From the NCBI GenBank assembly GCA_050947015.1, contig JBMNVT010000012.1, positions 26,722-90,721 on the forward strand: a stretch of DNA of 64,000 nucleotides, in the 5' to 3' direction. Shown here in pieces: positions 1-8,529 of the stretch (position 1 is its first letter; each line of letters begins with the position of its first letter). Origin of the DNA: CAKXIK01 sp050947015. Its GTDB lineage: Bacteria; Bacillota; Clostridia; Oscillospirales; Acutalibacteraceae. Both the position numbers and the translations under genes were made by a program. The notes beneath the pieces are model-generated. The model worked only from the letters and a program-made list of their open reading frames with translations, had not been told where the DNA came from and ran no database searches.

Positions 1-274
1 AGCGTACGCCCGCGTCCAGCTGCTGAAGCTCCCGGAGCGTTTTGCTGCCGACAAAGCCGGTTCCGTTGGTGGTGCGCTCCAGCCTTCTGTCGTGAATCAC
101 AACGGGAATTCCGTCGGCGGAAAGATTGACGTCCATTTCGATCATGTCCACACCCAGTTCAATGGCTTTGCGGAAGGAAAGCATGGTGTTTTCCGGGTAG
201 CGGGCGCGGATCCCGCGATGACCGGCTACCAGCACATGACTGCTGCTTTGTCCAAATACACGGTCAATTGCCAT
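1..274 (-). CDS. glycerophosphodiester phosphodiesterase (3' end outside window)
   Basis: N-terminal 91 residues of a GDPD-family enzyme, which hydrolyses glycerophosphodiesters to glycerol-3-phosphate and an alcohol. The visible part holds the family signature: AGHRG near residue 18, then RYPENT, then EMDVNLSADG and VVIHD, which supply the catalytic His pair and metal-binding Glu/Asp. The ATG at 274 has an AGAGGA ribosome site six bases upstream. The gene is the third of a leftward operon after glpP and egsA, which fits a glycerol-phosphate role. It runs off the left edge, so length and C-terminus cannot be judged. No signal peptide is seen, so a cytoplasmic form is likely. Confidence 0.9.
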   Translation of the reverse strand, partial: MAIDRVFGQSSSHVLVAGHRGIRARYPENTMLSFRKAIELGVDMIEMDVNLSADGIPVVIHDRRLERTTNGTGFVGSKTLRELQQLDAGVR

Positions 275-323
275 CGTAAGTCCTCTTTTCTGTTCTTCCC
301 TGCGGCGAAGTTCCATCAGGGAG

Positions 324-1667
324 TCATTTTTTGCCGGCGGTCGTCTGCGGAGCAGAAAGCTCTGCCGTAAAGGCGTCCAGAATGCCGAGGTCGTGCATCA
401 TCCACCAGACGGTGTACCGGTCCTTTAGGTCCTTTGCGTAGCGCACACTGTCGCGGATCTTTTCCATGCCGTACTGCTCATAAAACCGGGAAAGCGGAAG
501 ACCGGCCTCTTCCAGCATAGCCGCAAGGGTCTCCGGTGCGGGAACCTCTGCCGCCAACGCGAGCAACTCGCTGCGCTTTTCGGCCAGAACGGCGCGCCGT
601 GTCGCGGCAGCGGATGGTTCGTAAAACGGCAGCCGCGCCTGCAGCTCCAGAACGCCGTCGGCTGCAGCGGAATAAACGCGTCGGATATTGCGCTCCCATT
701 CGTCGGGGCAAAACGGCGCCGTCTTCTTTTCGGCCAGCAGCCTCACCAGCGAATGGCGCGCGGCGCAGGAGAGCACCGATGCATACGCCACGTCGATGCC
801 ATGATGAAAATAGGGCGTGCCGTCCAACAGACCGGTGATCTCGTAGTAATGCGAAAGATGGTGCTCGCTGCCGGAGGCAGGGCGGGAATTCCCGATCAGG
901 CTCATGGCGATGCCGGTGATTACCAGACCATCCATCAGGGTCTGCAGCGCGGCAGGCTCCCCTGCGGCGATGCCCGAAGCACAGGCAATGCAATCGTTAA
1001 GCGCATCCCGTACCAGACCGGCCGCAAAGGAGCAGTAGTGCTCGCCGGTGATCTGGTGTGCAAGCTCCCAGTCGTTGAGAGCGGTAAATTTACCGAGCAT
1101 ATCGCCGTATCCCGCAAGGATCATTTCCTTCGGCGCGCTTTGCAGGATCTGTGCGTCGCCAATAATAAACAGCGGCATGCGGGCAGAATAGGTCACCTTC
1201 ATCCGGTTGGTGATCATCGCCGCACCCACCGAGGCGTAGCCGTCCATCGAGGGAGCGGTGGCAATGATGCCATAGGGGAGATTCAGCTTGAACGCGACAT
1301 ATTTGCAGATGTCATTGATCACGCCGGAGCCGATGCCGAGGATCAGTTGTGTTTCATGCGAAGAGGCGTTCAACAGACCGAACACGGCAGCTTCGTCGGG
1401 AACGAGAAACCCGTGGGAGAAAAAAACGTGTGTCGTCACCGCCGCGCCGGATTCCCGGCAAAGTTGCTCCACACGGACACCGCACACGCCAAAGGTATTT
1501 TCGTCCGCGGCGATCAGCACATTTTCCCAATGATGCGCACGCAGAATTCCCGGCAGCGCGTTGAGGGCGCCGGTTCCGGTTTCGACCTGTTCCATCGGGC
1601 AAAAATGCGTTTGGCCACAGCTGCAGGCAATCGGCTTGCCGAGCAGAGAGGAATAATCGTGTTTCAT
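324..1667 (-). CDS. egsA: sn-glycerol-1-phosphate dehydrogenase (EgsA/AraM family)
   Basis: 447-residue member of the iron-containing-alcohol-dehydrogenase-like fold that reduces dihydroxyacetone phosphate to sn-glycerol-1-phosphate with NAD(P)H. Visible features are a nucleotide-binding stretch GIGSGVINDICKY, then ATAPSMDGYAS, and the metal-site histidines in SGSEHHLSHYYE and FHHGIDVAY. The start at 1667 (MKHDYSSLLG) is preferred over longer in-frame starts because it has a GAAAGGA site and fits the family. It lies 16 bases after glpP and 49 bases before the phosphodiesterase gene, so the three are co-transcribed. Bacterial members are known in Bacillus (AraM); the archaeal-type stereochemistry of the product is the unusual point. 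Confidence 0.9.
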   Translation of the reverse strand: MKHDYSSLLGKPIACSCGQTHFCPMEQVETGTGALNALPGILRAHHWENVLIAADENTFGVCGVRVEQLCRESGAAVTTHVFFSHGFLVPDEAAVFGLLNASSHETQLILGIGSGVINDICKYVAFKLNLPYGIIATAPSMDGYASVGAAMITNRMKVTYSARMPLFIIGDAQILQSAPKEMILAGYGDMLGKFTALNDWELAHQITGEHYCSFAAGLVRDALNDCIACASGIAAGEPAALQTLMDGLVITGIAMSLIGNSRPASGSEHHLSHYYEITGLLDGTPYFHHGIDVAYASVLSCAARHSLVRLLAEKKTAPFCPDEWERNIRRVYSAAADGVLELQARLPFYEPSAAATRRAVLAEKRSELLALAAEVPAPETLAAMLEEAGLPLSRFYEQYGMEKIRDSVRYAKDLKDRYTVWWMMHDLGILDAFTAELSAPQTTAGKK

Positions 1668-1683
1668 TTTTTGCACCGTCCTT

Positions 1684-2229
1684 TCATTCGTACCACAAAG
1701 ACGGGCGCCCGGTGGAAACCGCCGCTGCCCCCGCGTTGATTGCCGCAATAATTTCTTCCTTGGTTTCGATCAGCCCGCCGGCAATCACAGGAACCGAAAC
1801 CCGTTCGCACAGCCGGTGAAGAATTTTCGGAACAACCCCGGGCATCAGCTCCACACAGTCCGGCGAGCAGGAACGGATCGATTCGATCGCCGTTTCCACC
1901 GAATGTGAATCCACGATAAAAAAGCGCTGAACCGTCTGCAGCCCGTGCTCCCGTGCGATGCGGATCAGCGAACCGCGCGTGCTGATGACGCCGTCGGTGC
2001 CGATCTGCCTCAGAAACGCGATTCCGGCGGAATCCTTGCCCAGCCCTTCGGCCAGATCCATATGAACGAACACGCACTTTTGTTTTTCGTGTGCGCGCCG
2101 GATGTTTTCCTCCAGACTGAGAAGACTGGCGCTGAGCAGAAACAGCGTTTCGGCCGGAGAAACCAGCGCCTCCTCAAATTCCTGCGGGGATCGCACCGCC
2201 GCGATCACCGGAGACTCCGCAAGCTCCAT
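1684..2229 (-). CDS. glpP: GlpP-type glycerol-3-phosphate responsive antiterminator
   Basis: 181-residue TIM-barrel-like GlpP protein. In Bacillus GlpP binds glycerol-3-phosphate and leader RNA of glp genes and prevents early termination. Family blocks seen are PVIAAVRSPQEFEEAL at the N-terminus, FVHMDLAEGLGKD, GVISTRGSLIRIA, QRFFIVDSHS, VELMPGVVPK and PVIAGGLIET. ATG 2229 has a GAAAGGG site; a TTG three bases further upstream is the alternative start. First gene of the operon with egsA and the phosphodiesterase. A promoter and an intrinsic terminator lie in its own leader, so it probably controls its own operon by antitermination. No glpF, glpK or glpD is in the window. Confidence 0.92.
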   Translation of the reverse strand: MELAESPVIAAVRSPQEFEEALVSPAETLFLLSASLLSLEENIRRAHEKQKCVFVHMDLAEGLGKDSAGIAFLRQIGTDGVISTRGSLIRIAREHGLQTVQRFFIVDSHSVETAIESIRSCSPDCVELMPGVVPKILHRLCERVSVPVIAGGLIETKEEIIAAINAGAAAVSTGRPSLWYE

Positions 2230-2279
2230 CAATCGTCACCCTTTCTCCCACAAAAGCGCGGGAAGCCGCTCTGAAATAC

Positions 2280-2328
2280 AAAAAAGGAGAAATGAGCAGG
2301 GCTTCGCGTGCCCTCGCGTCATCTCTCC
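2280..2328 (-). terminator. intrinsic terminator in the glpP leader (probable GlpP antitermination site)
   Basis: A long hairpin (outer arm GGAGAGATGA against TCATTTCTCC, inner arm GAGGGC against GCCCT) followed by six T on the minus strand. It starts about seven bases after the expected transcription start and ends 50 bases before glpP. A terminator ahead of the first gene only makes sense as a regulated leader; the first gene encodes the antiterminator family known to act on such sites. Confidence 0.7.
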
Positions 2329-2341
2329 ATTACTCCCGCTT

Positions 2342-2371
2342 ATTATACTGTTTTTCAAGCGTATCTGTCAA
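2342..2371 (-). promoter_or_regulatory. sigma-A-type promoter for glpP operon
   Basis: Minus strand TTGACA (2371-2366), 18-base spacer, TATAAT (2347-2342): consensus boxes. Transcription would start near 2335, just before the leader hairpin. Confidence 0.75.
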
Positions 2372-2490
2372 GCGAATACGCCCATTTTTTCGTGCCGCTT
2401 CTCCTCGTGAGGTTTTCAGGAAAGATTTATGAAATGATTGCCAACCGCCTGCGGCGGGACGACAGTTTCTGAACTCGGGACGAAATGACC

Positions 2491-2519
2491 TTGTGTTTTT
2501 TTCAAAGTGGTGATAGAAT
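2491..2519 (+). promoter_or_regulatory. possible promoter for the moxR operon
   Basis: TTGTGT (2491-2496), 17-base spacer, TAGAAT (2514-2519) with a TG at 2511-2512 forming an extended -10. It faces the moxR start at 2598 across an AT-rich leader. The 360-base gap 2230-2597 otherwise holds only the divergent glpP promoter and leader. Confidence 0.45.
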
Positions 2520-2597
2520 AGAAATAAATTCGTTAAATAATTAATTGATTTTATATAAATTTTATACAAATTCGAAATAACGAAAGGATGCGTCGTG

Positions 2598-3554
2598 ATG
2601 GAAATACTTCAGGTTCGGTCGCTGGCCGAACGTCTGCAGAAGAACATGGAAAGCGTGATCCAGGGGAAAAGCGATGTGATCGCAAAGGTGATCCTGGCGG
2701 TTTTGTGCGAAGGTCATATTCTTCTGGAGGATCTGCCGGGAACGGGCAAGACCACGCTGGCAAAAGCGCTGGCAAGATCGATCGACTGCCGGTTTCACCG
2801 GGTGCAGTTCACGCCGGATCTGCTGCCGTCCGACCTGACGGGCATCAATTTTTTTGACCAGAAGGCGGCTGATTTTACGTTCCGCCCCGGGCCGGTGTTT
2901 ACCAATATTTTGTTGGGCGATGAGATCAACCGTGCAACGCCCCGAACACAGTCTAGCCTGTTGGAATGCATGGAGGAACGTCAGGTTTCGGTGGACGGCG
3001 TGACCTATCCGCTGGAAAAGCCGTTTTTTGTGGTCGCAACGCAGAACCCGGTGGAGATCCAGGGAACCTTTCCGCTGCCGGAAGCGCAGCTGGACCGCTT
3101 TTTCATGCGACTGAGCATGGGATATCCCGCGCCGGAATTCGAAAAAGCGATGCTTTCCGCCCGGGTGGGAAGCGACCCGGCGAATGCGCTGACCGCGGTG
3201 GTCGGCAGGGAAGAGTTGATTGCGGCGCAGCAGGCGGTCAGAACCGTCCGGGTCGGCGGCGCCGTGCAGGATTATCTGATCGCGCTGGTCACGGCGACCC
3301 GCAGCCACCCGTCCATCCGCATGGGGGTCAGCCCGCGCGGAACTCTGGCACTGCAGCGCGCCGCGCAGGCGCATGCCGCAGTGGACGGGCGCGATTTTGT
3401 GCTGCCGGACGATGTCAAAGCGGTCTGTACCGACGTGCTGGCGCACCGCATCCTGTGCAAAGGGCGCAGCCTGACGCAAGGCGCCGAACCGGCTGCGGCG
3501 GCTCTGCATCAGATCCTGACCGAAACGCGCGTGCCGATCGAATCCGCCGAATAA
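2598..3554 (+). CDS. MoxR family AAA+ ATPase
   Basis: 318-residue MoxR-type AAA+ ATPase, thought to act as a chaperone maturing partner proteins, often of the DUF58/VWA kind. Walker A is LPGTGKTTLAKALA (about residues 50-60), Walker B is NILLGDEINRA, sensor 1 is ATQNPVE followed by GTFPLPEAQLDRF, and the C-terminal lid has GVSPRGTLALQRAA. ATG 2598 and GTG 2595 are both possible after an AAAGGA site. It is followed after 29 bases by DUF58 and then a membrane protein, the classical MoxR-DUF58-membrane protein order. No VWA genes follow here. Confidence 0.92.
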   Translation: MEILQVRSLAERLQKNMESVIQGKSDVIAKVILAVLCEGHILLEDLPGTGKTTLAKALARSIDCRFHRVQFTPDLLPSDLTGINFFDQKAADFTFRPGPVFTNILLGDEINRATPRTQSSLLECMEERQVSVDGVTYPLEKPFFVVATQNPVEIQGTFPLPEAQLDRFFMRLSMGYPAPEFEKAMLSARVGSDPANALTAVVGREELIAAQQAVRTVRVGGAVQDYLIALVTATRSHPSIRMGVSPRGTLALQRAAQAHAAVDGRDFVLPDDVKAVCTDVLAHRILCKGRSLTQGAEPAAAALHQILTETRVPIESAE

Positions 3555-3583
3555 ACGCCGGAGCGCAGAGCGGAGGTGTTCCC

Positions 3584-4720
3584 GTGATCTTTTATGTGTT
3601 TCTGATGATCGTTCTGGTCTTTTTTGTTGCGGAACGGCAAATATATTTGCGGTGCTGGGACAAAAAGCTGACCTATGAATGCCGTTTCAGCACGGACGAA
3701 GCCTTTGAAGGCGATGAGATCGAACTGGTGGAGACTGTAACAAATAACAAATGGCTTCCGATCCCGTGGGCAAAAACTGAGATCAGCACTTCAAAATGGC
3801 TGGATTACGCCGGTTCGCAATCGGTCGTGACCGACCAGACACGATTCGTGCCGAGCTTTTTTGTGTTGAAAAGCCATCACCGCGTCGTGCGGCGATGGAA
3901 GGTCAAATGCCTGCGCCGGGGTGTGTTCGGGGTGGGAAAAATCACGATCGTCGCGACCGATCTGCTCGGGCGGGAATCGCTTTCCATGCCGGTTTCCGTC
4001 CGGGCGGAGGTGACGGTGCTGCCGAAACCGCTCGATTCCGAAGCGCTCGCGCTGACGCCGAGCGGGCTGAACGGCGAGACCGTGGTGCGCCGCCGGCTGA
4101 TCACCGATCCGTTTTTTGTTTCCGGTGTGCGGGAATACACCCGTTTTGATTCCGCCAACCGTATCCACTGGCCGGCCACCGCGCGGGAAGGGCGAATGAT
4201 GGTGCGCAACAACGACTGCACCTCCCACCAGACGGTCGCCGTGATTCTGAATATGCAGACGCGGCGGGATGAAGCAAGGGTGCGGTACGATGAAGGCGAT
4301 ATCGAACAGGGGATCCGTGCGGCGGCAACCTGTCTGGAACAGGCAGCGCAGCAGGGGATCCCGATGAGGCTGCTTGCCAACGGGGGAATGCCGGGCAAGG
4401 AGGCCACGGTAACACGGCAGGGAAGCGGCGAGGACTTTTTCTTTGATGAGCTGCGCGTGCTGGCGCGGCTGGAAAATGAAAAAAGCGAAAACCTGATGCC
4501 GTTTCTCGCTTCGCTGAACCGCGAGACGCTTGCCACTGACGTTTATCTGATCACGGCATACTGGGAGAACGAAATGGCCGATTTTGCGCGCAGGCAGGCC
4601 TTTGCAGGCGTTCAGGTGCATTTTATTCTGACTCGTCCGTTGGACGGTGCTGAGCTGCCCGAGGACTGCACCGCTTCGTACTTTTTGCCCGCGCGCGGCG
4701 GAGGGGAGGGTGTCGCATGA
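3584..4720 (+). CDS. DUF58 domain protein
   Basis: 378-residue DUF58 protein. One N-terminal membrane segment (IFYVFLMIVLVFFVAE) is followed by a beta-rich region with the conserved DPFFVSGVREYTRFDSANRIHWPATAREGRMM type block near residues 180-210 (split across the text as motif elements DPFF, REY, IHW). The GTG start at 3584 has a GGAGG site seven bases upstream. It partners with the upstream MoxR ATPase, and its stop overlaps the next gene as ATGA, which indicates translational coupling. Exact function is unknown for the family; a role in cell-envelope or stress assemblies is inference. Confidence 0.88.
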   Translation: MIFYVFLMIVLVFFVAERQIYLRCWDKKLTYECRFSTDEAFEGDEIELVETVTNNKWLPIPWAKTEISTSKWLDYAGSQSVVTDQTRFVPSFFVLKSHHRVVRRWKVKCLRRGVFGVGKITIVATDLLGRESLSMPVSVRAEVTVLPKPLDSEALALTPSGLNGETVVRRRLITDPFFVSGVREYTRFDSANRIHWPATAREGRMMVRNNDCTSHQTVAVILNMQTRRDEARVRYDEGDIEQGIRAAATCLEQAAQQGIPMRLLANGGMPGKEATVTRQGSGEDFFFDELRVLARLENEKSENLMPFLASLNRETLATDVYLITAYWENEMADFARRQAFAGVQVHFILTRPLDGAELPEDCTASYFLPARGGGEGVA

Positions 4721-6105
4721 ACCGAAAACTGCTTTGGCTGCTGAATTTCTGCGCGGCGTTTTTTCTTCCGTTGGCGCTGCTGCCCTTGTTGGTGATTTAC
4801 CATGCAGCCGTAACCGGTCTGCTTTTCGGCGAGGTGGCGCCGCTGCCGGCGGAGACGCTTTTTCTGCAGCTGCTGGTCTGTGAACTTTGCGGCTTTGCGG
4901 GGAAATGCTGCGGTTTGGCGGTGGACCGATGGGGTCTTTCCTCGGCGCCGCGACGCGTTTTGGCTGTTCCCGCAGGCGCTGCGCTGGCAGCGGGAATTTA
5001 TTTTCTGTTCGCATGGAAGAATCCGATGGCGGCGCCGGGCATGGCGGTTTTAGGCGCTGCGGCGTTCTGGGCGGTCGGCGGACTGCGGTTTTACACCTAT
5101 GGAGAGATTCTTTCGCTCCGTGTGTTTTACGGCTATCTGACGGAATACACCGTTGTGCTGATCGTGATGGAACTGTTTCGGGTCAATCCCGTGGGAGCCG
5201 CACCGTTTGCCGCGGCACTCTTTCTGGCTATGCTGCTGGTGTTGTTCGGTTCCAATCAATCCGGGATCGATTTTATGATGGAGCGCCGCCACCACCGGTT
5301 CGATTCGCTGCCTCAGAAGATCCGCAGCTACAATATTCGTCTACTGATCGCTGCGGGTGGTGTGCTGCTGTTTCTGTTGCTGCTGTATCGACCGATTGCG
5401 TGGCTGCTTTCAGCGTCAGGGCAAGGGCTTTTTGCTGCGCTGAAATGGCTGCTCGGCCTGATGCCGAACGGCGGAAGCAGCGACAGCGTTTCGAAGGAAC
5501 CGGGGCAGGGGCAGGCTTCGCAGAATGTTCTGGGCCAGCTGGAACCGGGAAAAACCAGCCCGTTCTGGACTTATTTCGGCATCGTTCTGGCAATCGGCTT
5601 TGTCTTTCTGCTTTATTATTACCGTCATGAAATTTATCTGGGGCTGCGGTCAGCCTGGCAGGCGATCCGGGAATTTTTCCGGAAAATGCTCTGGGGCGGC
5701 CGGCAGAAAGCAGAGCACGACGAGAACGAGTACTACACGGAAACGGATGAAAAAATCGAATCGGAGACCGGCGGGCTGCAGGAAGAACTTTCTGCGGCCG
5801 ACCGGAGAAAATGGAAACGTGCCTGCCGCAGATTTTCCGCCGAAGAAGACTCTCCGCAGGCGATGCGCACCGGTTACCGGCTGATCCTGCAGGGGATTGC
5901 ATTGCAGGGAGTTCCTGTGGCTGTCAGCAACACCACACTTGAAATCTGTCAGAACGCGCTTGCAGAAAGCCTTCCGCCGATCGAAAAATGCACGGCAGGC
6001 TACAACCGGTTGCGTTACGGAGAACAGGAATTCGATCTTTCCTCCATGGCGGATATCCGGGAGGCTCTGTCGGAGATCCTGCGGTACCGGAAAAAAGAAG
6101 GATAA
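4717..6105 (+). CDS. multi-spanning membrane protein with DUF4129-like C-terminus
   Basis: 462 residues. About seven hydrophobic segments fill residues 1-190 and 205-240, followed by a Gly/Ser/Gln-rich extracellular loop (about 247-275), a further membrane segment (WTYFGIVLAIGFVFLLYYY), then an acidic and basic cytoplasmic tail of about 160 residues. The tail has the alpha-helical look of DUF4129 domains found with MoxR and DUF58 genes. Transglutaminase-like domains common in this third protein are not seen. The ATG overlaps the DUF58 stop by four bases. Function unknown; probably a partner of the two upstream products. Confidence 0.75.
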   Translation: MNRKLLWLLNFCAAFFLPLALLPLLVIYHAAVTGLLFGEVAPLPAETLFLQLLVCELCGFAGKCCGLAVDRWGLSSAPRRVLAVPAGAALAAGIYFLFAWKNPMAAPGMAVLGAAAFWAVGGLRFYTYGEILSLRVFYGYLTEYTVVLIVMELFRVNPVGAAPFAAALFLAMLLVLFGSNQSGIDFMMERRHHRFDSLPQKIRSYNIRLLIAAGGVLLFLLLLYRPIAWLLSASGQGLFAALKWLLGLMPNGGSSDSVSKEPGQGQASQNVLGQLEPGKTSPFWTYFGIVLAIGFVFLLYYYRHEIYLGLRSAWQAIREFFRKMLWGGRQKAEHDENEYYTETDEKIESETGGLQEELSAADRRKWKRACRRFSAEEDSPQAMRTGYRLILQGIALQGVPVAVSNTTLEICQNALAESLPPIEKCTAGYNRLRYGEQEFDLSSMADIREALSEILRYRKKEG

Positions 6106-6113
6106 AAGAAGAT

Positions 6114-6160
6114 GCAGCGCCGCTGACCGGTTCGGGTCGGCGGCGCTGATGTTGTAAAGG
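6114..6160. terminator. hairpin between convergent genes
   Basis: CAGCGCCGC and GCGGCGCTG arms around a GACC...GGTC inner stem. It lies between the ends of the rightward moxR operon and the leftward sirtuin gene. The T-runs on either side are weak, so it is a probable shared, perhaps inefficient, terminator. Confidence 0.5.
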
Positions 6161-6177
6161 GAGAACGACAGAAATAT

Positions 6178-6906
6178 TTACAGACGGATCTGCGCCAGCG
6201 TTTCACCGACGCTGCCGCGGATGAGCAGGTCGGCGGTTTCGTCAAGCTGTGTGGCGGTGCGGTTGATCTGCACCAGATGGCTGCCGCCAAAATAGCGCAG
6301 CAGACCGGCCGCCGGGTAAACGGTGAGGCTGGTGCCCGCAACGATCATCAGCTGTGCGCCGGCAATGGCCTCTATCGCTCCGGCTACGGTTGCGTCGTCC
6401 AGACCTTCCTCGTACAGAACGACGTCCGGCTTGATTAGTCCCCCGCAGCTGCAAAGCGGAAGCCCGGTTCCCTGTTTGATAAAATCCGCGCGGTAAGCCT
6501 TTCCGCATTTCGTGCAGAAATTGCGCAGAACGGAACCGTGCAGTTCAAAAACGGTTTTGCTGCCGGCTTTTTGGTGCAGACCGTCAATGTTCTGCGTTAC
6601 CACCGCGACCTGCTTGCCGTGCTGTTCCAGTTCGGCGAGTTTTCCGTGTGCTGCATTTGGCTGCGCGGTCAGACAGAGCATTTTTTCACGGAAGAACCGG
6701 TAAAATTCTTGCGGATTCCGCAGAAAAAAGGAGTGGCTCAAAATTTCTTCCGGAGGAAACCGATCATGCTGATGGTAGAGACCGTCCTGACTGCGAAAAT
6801 CCGGGATCCCGCTTTCGGTGGAAACGCCTGCGCCCCCAAAGAAGACGATCCGGCTGCTTTCATCGATCCATTTCTGCAGCAAAGCGACCGATTCGTTTGC
6901 ACTCAT
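6178..6906 (-). CDS. cobB: NAD-dependent protein deacylase (SIR2 family)
   Basis: 242-residue sirtuin that removes acyl groups from lysines using NAD. NAD-binding GAGVSTESGIPDFRS lies near residues 23-37, TQNIDGLHQKAG holds the conserved Asn/Asp, the catalytic His is in FELHGSV, and zinc cysteines are CTKC and CSC followed by GG. VAGTSLTVYPAA is the C-terminal nucleotide site. The ATG at 6906 is chosen because it sits nine bases from a GGAAAGG site; the ATG at 6915 directly abuts that site. Monocistronic, with its 3' end facing the moxR operon. Confidence 0.93.
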   Translation of the reverse strand: MSANESVALLQKWIDESSRIVFFGGAGVSTESGIPDFRSQDGLYHQHDRFPPEEILSHSFFLRNPQEFYRFFREKMLCLTAQPNAAHGKLAELEQHGKQVAVVTQNIDGLHQKAGSKTVFELHGSVLRNFCTKCGKAYRADFIKQGTGLPLCSCGGLIKPDVVLYEEGLDDATVAGAIEAIAGAQLMIVAGTSLTVYPAAGLLRYFGGSHLVQINRTATQLDETADLLIRGSVGETLAQIRL

Positions 6907-7046
6907 GTTCCTCATCCTTTCCGATCAAGTTTCCTTTCCAATATGATAGCACCTTTTTTACGAAAAAGAAATTATTTGTTCTGGGGAAGAAATGAGAATT
7001 GTAATATTTTGATTCAATATTATAAAACGGAAATTATATGTCGCAT

Positions 7047-7361
7047 TCAAATGCAGGACGCGCTGCTGCGGAACGCATCGGGCGCTTTTTTTCTGCAGCG
7101 TGAGTCAACTGCAGGTGTCGGGTCGCTGCAGGGCGTTGCGTTATTTGCGGCGGCGGCAGAGGGAGAAAGAAGGCGTTTCAGTGCGGAGTCAAGGAGGCGG
7201 TTGAGCAGTGCCTGCAAAAAACGGCACGTGCAGTAGGTATCGTCAAAGCCGTTGTCGGGGGCTTCTTCGGTGCAATTTAGCCGGTGCCAGAGCGCAGCGG
7301 CTTTTTTTGTGAGAGATTCGACGGTTTTTGGAGATGTTCCTGCGGTTCTGACAGCAGTCAT
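7047..7361 (-). CDS. hypothetical small protein
   Basis: Possible 104-residue protein. The ATG at 7361 has an AAAGG site nine bases upstream, which is the main support; another ATG at 7370 abuts the site. The first 75 residues look protein-like, with a helical run YCTCRFLQALLNRLL, while the last 30 residues (Pro, Ala, Cys, Arg rich) look less so. No family recognised. The region 6907-7577 otherwise contains an AT-rich stretch (6950-7040) and the terminator of the next gene. Confidence 0.35.
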   Translation of the reverse strand: MTAVRTAGTSPKTVESLTKKAAALWHRLNCTEEAPDNGFDDTYCTCRFLQALLNRLLDSALKRLLSPSAAAANNATPCSDPTPAVDSRCRKKAPDAFRSSASCI

Positions 7362-7483
7362 TCGGATCATCCTTTCATTTCTTTGAAGTGTTCCTTGTCC
7401 TGAGGAAGAAAATTTTGACCGTATTTTTTCTTCTGCTGCTATTATCGCAGAGTAAGTATCCCAAAAACCGTACTTTTATCGAC

Positions 7484-7520
7484 AAAAAACATCCTTTCCG
7501 CAGCAGGTGCGGAAAGGATG
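7484..7520 (-). terminator. terminator of the AraC-family gene
   Basis: Perfect 13-base arms (CATCCTTTCCGCA / TGCGGAAAGGATG) with a five-base loop, followed on the minus strand by six T. It lies 58 bases after the regulator stop. Confidence 0.85.
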
Positions 7521-7577
7521 AAGATTTTTCTCCGGTAAATGGGGGAACACCCGGTTTTGGGAAGCGACGGAGATCCG

Positions 7578-8423
7578 TTACTGTTTGTGTGCTTTGGCAT
7601 ACTGCTTTGGGCTCAGCCCCATATATTTCTTAAAGGTTCTGCTGAAATGGGACAGATTCCGAAATCCGACTTTCTCACACACCTCGTCCACCCGTATCCC
7701 TTGGATCAAGGCATTTGCGGCCCGATCCACCCGGCACTTGACGACGTATTCGCCCAAGGACATCCCGGCAGCCTGATGAAACAGCCGGGAAGAATCCCGT
7801 TTTGTAAGATAAAACTGTTTGGAAAGAGACTCCAGAGTAATCTTTTCGTCCAGGTGTTGATGAATATAATGCAGCATTTCGTAAAAAGGCTTGACGGAAA
7901 TTTGCTGTTCGGTAAGCCCGTGATATTCCCGGTAGAACCGGTTTGCACAGATCAGAACCTCCGCCAGACGCATCTGCAGCAGAAGATCATACCCATAGGT
8001 ATCGGAAGCTCCCTGTTGTACCGAGATCGTCTGATCCAGAAGCATCCGGAACTGAGAGCGTTGTTCGTTCGTTAAAGGAAGAATCCATGGAGTGTCAAAG
8101 GGGCGATAGAAAAAACATTCCAGCAGCTGTGTCTGCATGGTGGATAAATGCGCAATGAATCCCGGCTGAAAGTAAGTAACATATCGAACATAGGGCGCAT
8201 CCTTTTCCACGCTGATCCCATGCAGATCCATATTATTAAAAATCAGGATGGCGCCGCACGGAACCGCATATCGCCGGTTGTTGACGTTGCAGAAGACCCC
8301 TTGGGACAACACCAGCATCATTTCATAAACATCGTGGATATGCGGCAGCGGAGCAGGCGGGGTGTTTTTGAATTGGATATCGAACAAACGGTTGAACTTT
8401 TGCCGGTAGTCCTCTGTCTGCAT
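7578..8423 (-). CDS. AraC family transcriptional regulator
   Basis: 281 residues. The N-terminal cupin-like half (PHIHDVYEMMLVL, then AILIFNNMDLHGI) would bind an effector. The C-terminal two helix-turn-helix AraC domain (about 180-281) includes ITLESLSKQFYLTKRDSSRLF and VDEVCEKVGFRNLSHFSRTFKKYMGLSPKQY elements. The ATG at 8423 has a GAAAGAGG site. It is divergent from the uroporphyrinogen-decarboxylase-like gene, and their promoters overlap, so it probably controls that gene and itself. The effector is not evident. Confidence 0.92.
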   Translation of the reverse strand: MQTEDYRQKFNRLFDIQFKNTPPAPLPHIHDVYEMMLVLSQGVFCNVNNRRYAVPCGAILIFNNMDLHGISVEKDAPYVRYVTYFQPGFIAHLSTMQTQLLECFFYRPFDTPWILPLTNEQRSQFRMLLDQTISVQQGASDTYGYDLLLQMRLAEVLICANRFYREYHGLTEQQISVKPFYEMLHYIHQHLDEKITLESLSKQFYLTKRDSSRLFHQAAGMSLGEYVVKCRVDRAANALIQGIRVDEVCEKVGFRNLSHFSRTFKKYMGLSPKQYAKAHKQ

Positions 8424-8484
8424 AAAAAAACCTCTTTCAGCAAAAAAATGTTCCGAAAAGAAAAAATATAACGTGCGGTTTTGA

Positions 8485-8529
8485 TATAATACCCATAATG
8501 ATTATACGGTTTCCAGTTCCAAAACACAA
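8485..8529. promoter_or_regulatory. overlapping divergent promoters of araC-like gene and URO-D-like gene
   Basis: Plus strand: extended -10 TGATATAAT at 8482-8490, no clear -35 box. Minus strand: TTGTGT (8529-8524), 17-base spacer, TATAAT (8506-8501). Predicted starts (about 8497 plus, 8494 minus) overlap, so the two polymerases would compete. Confidence 0.5.
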
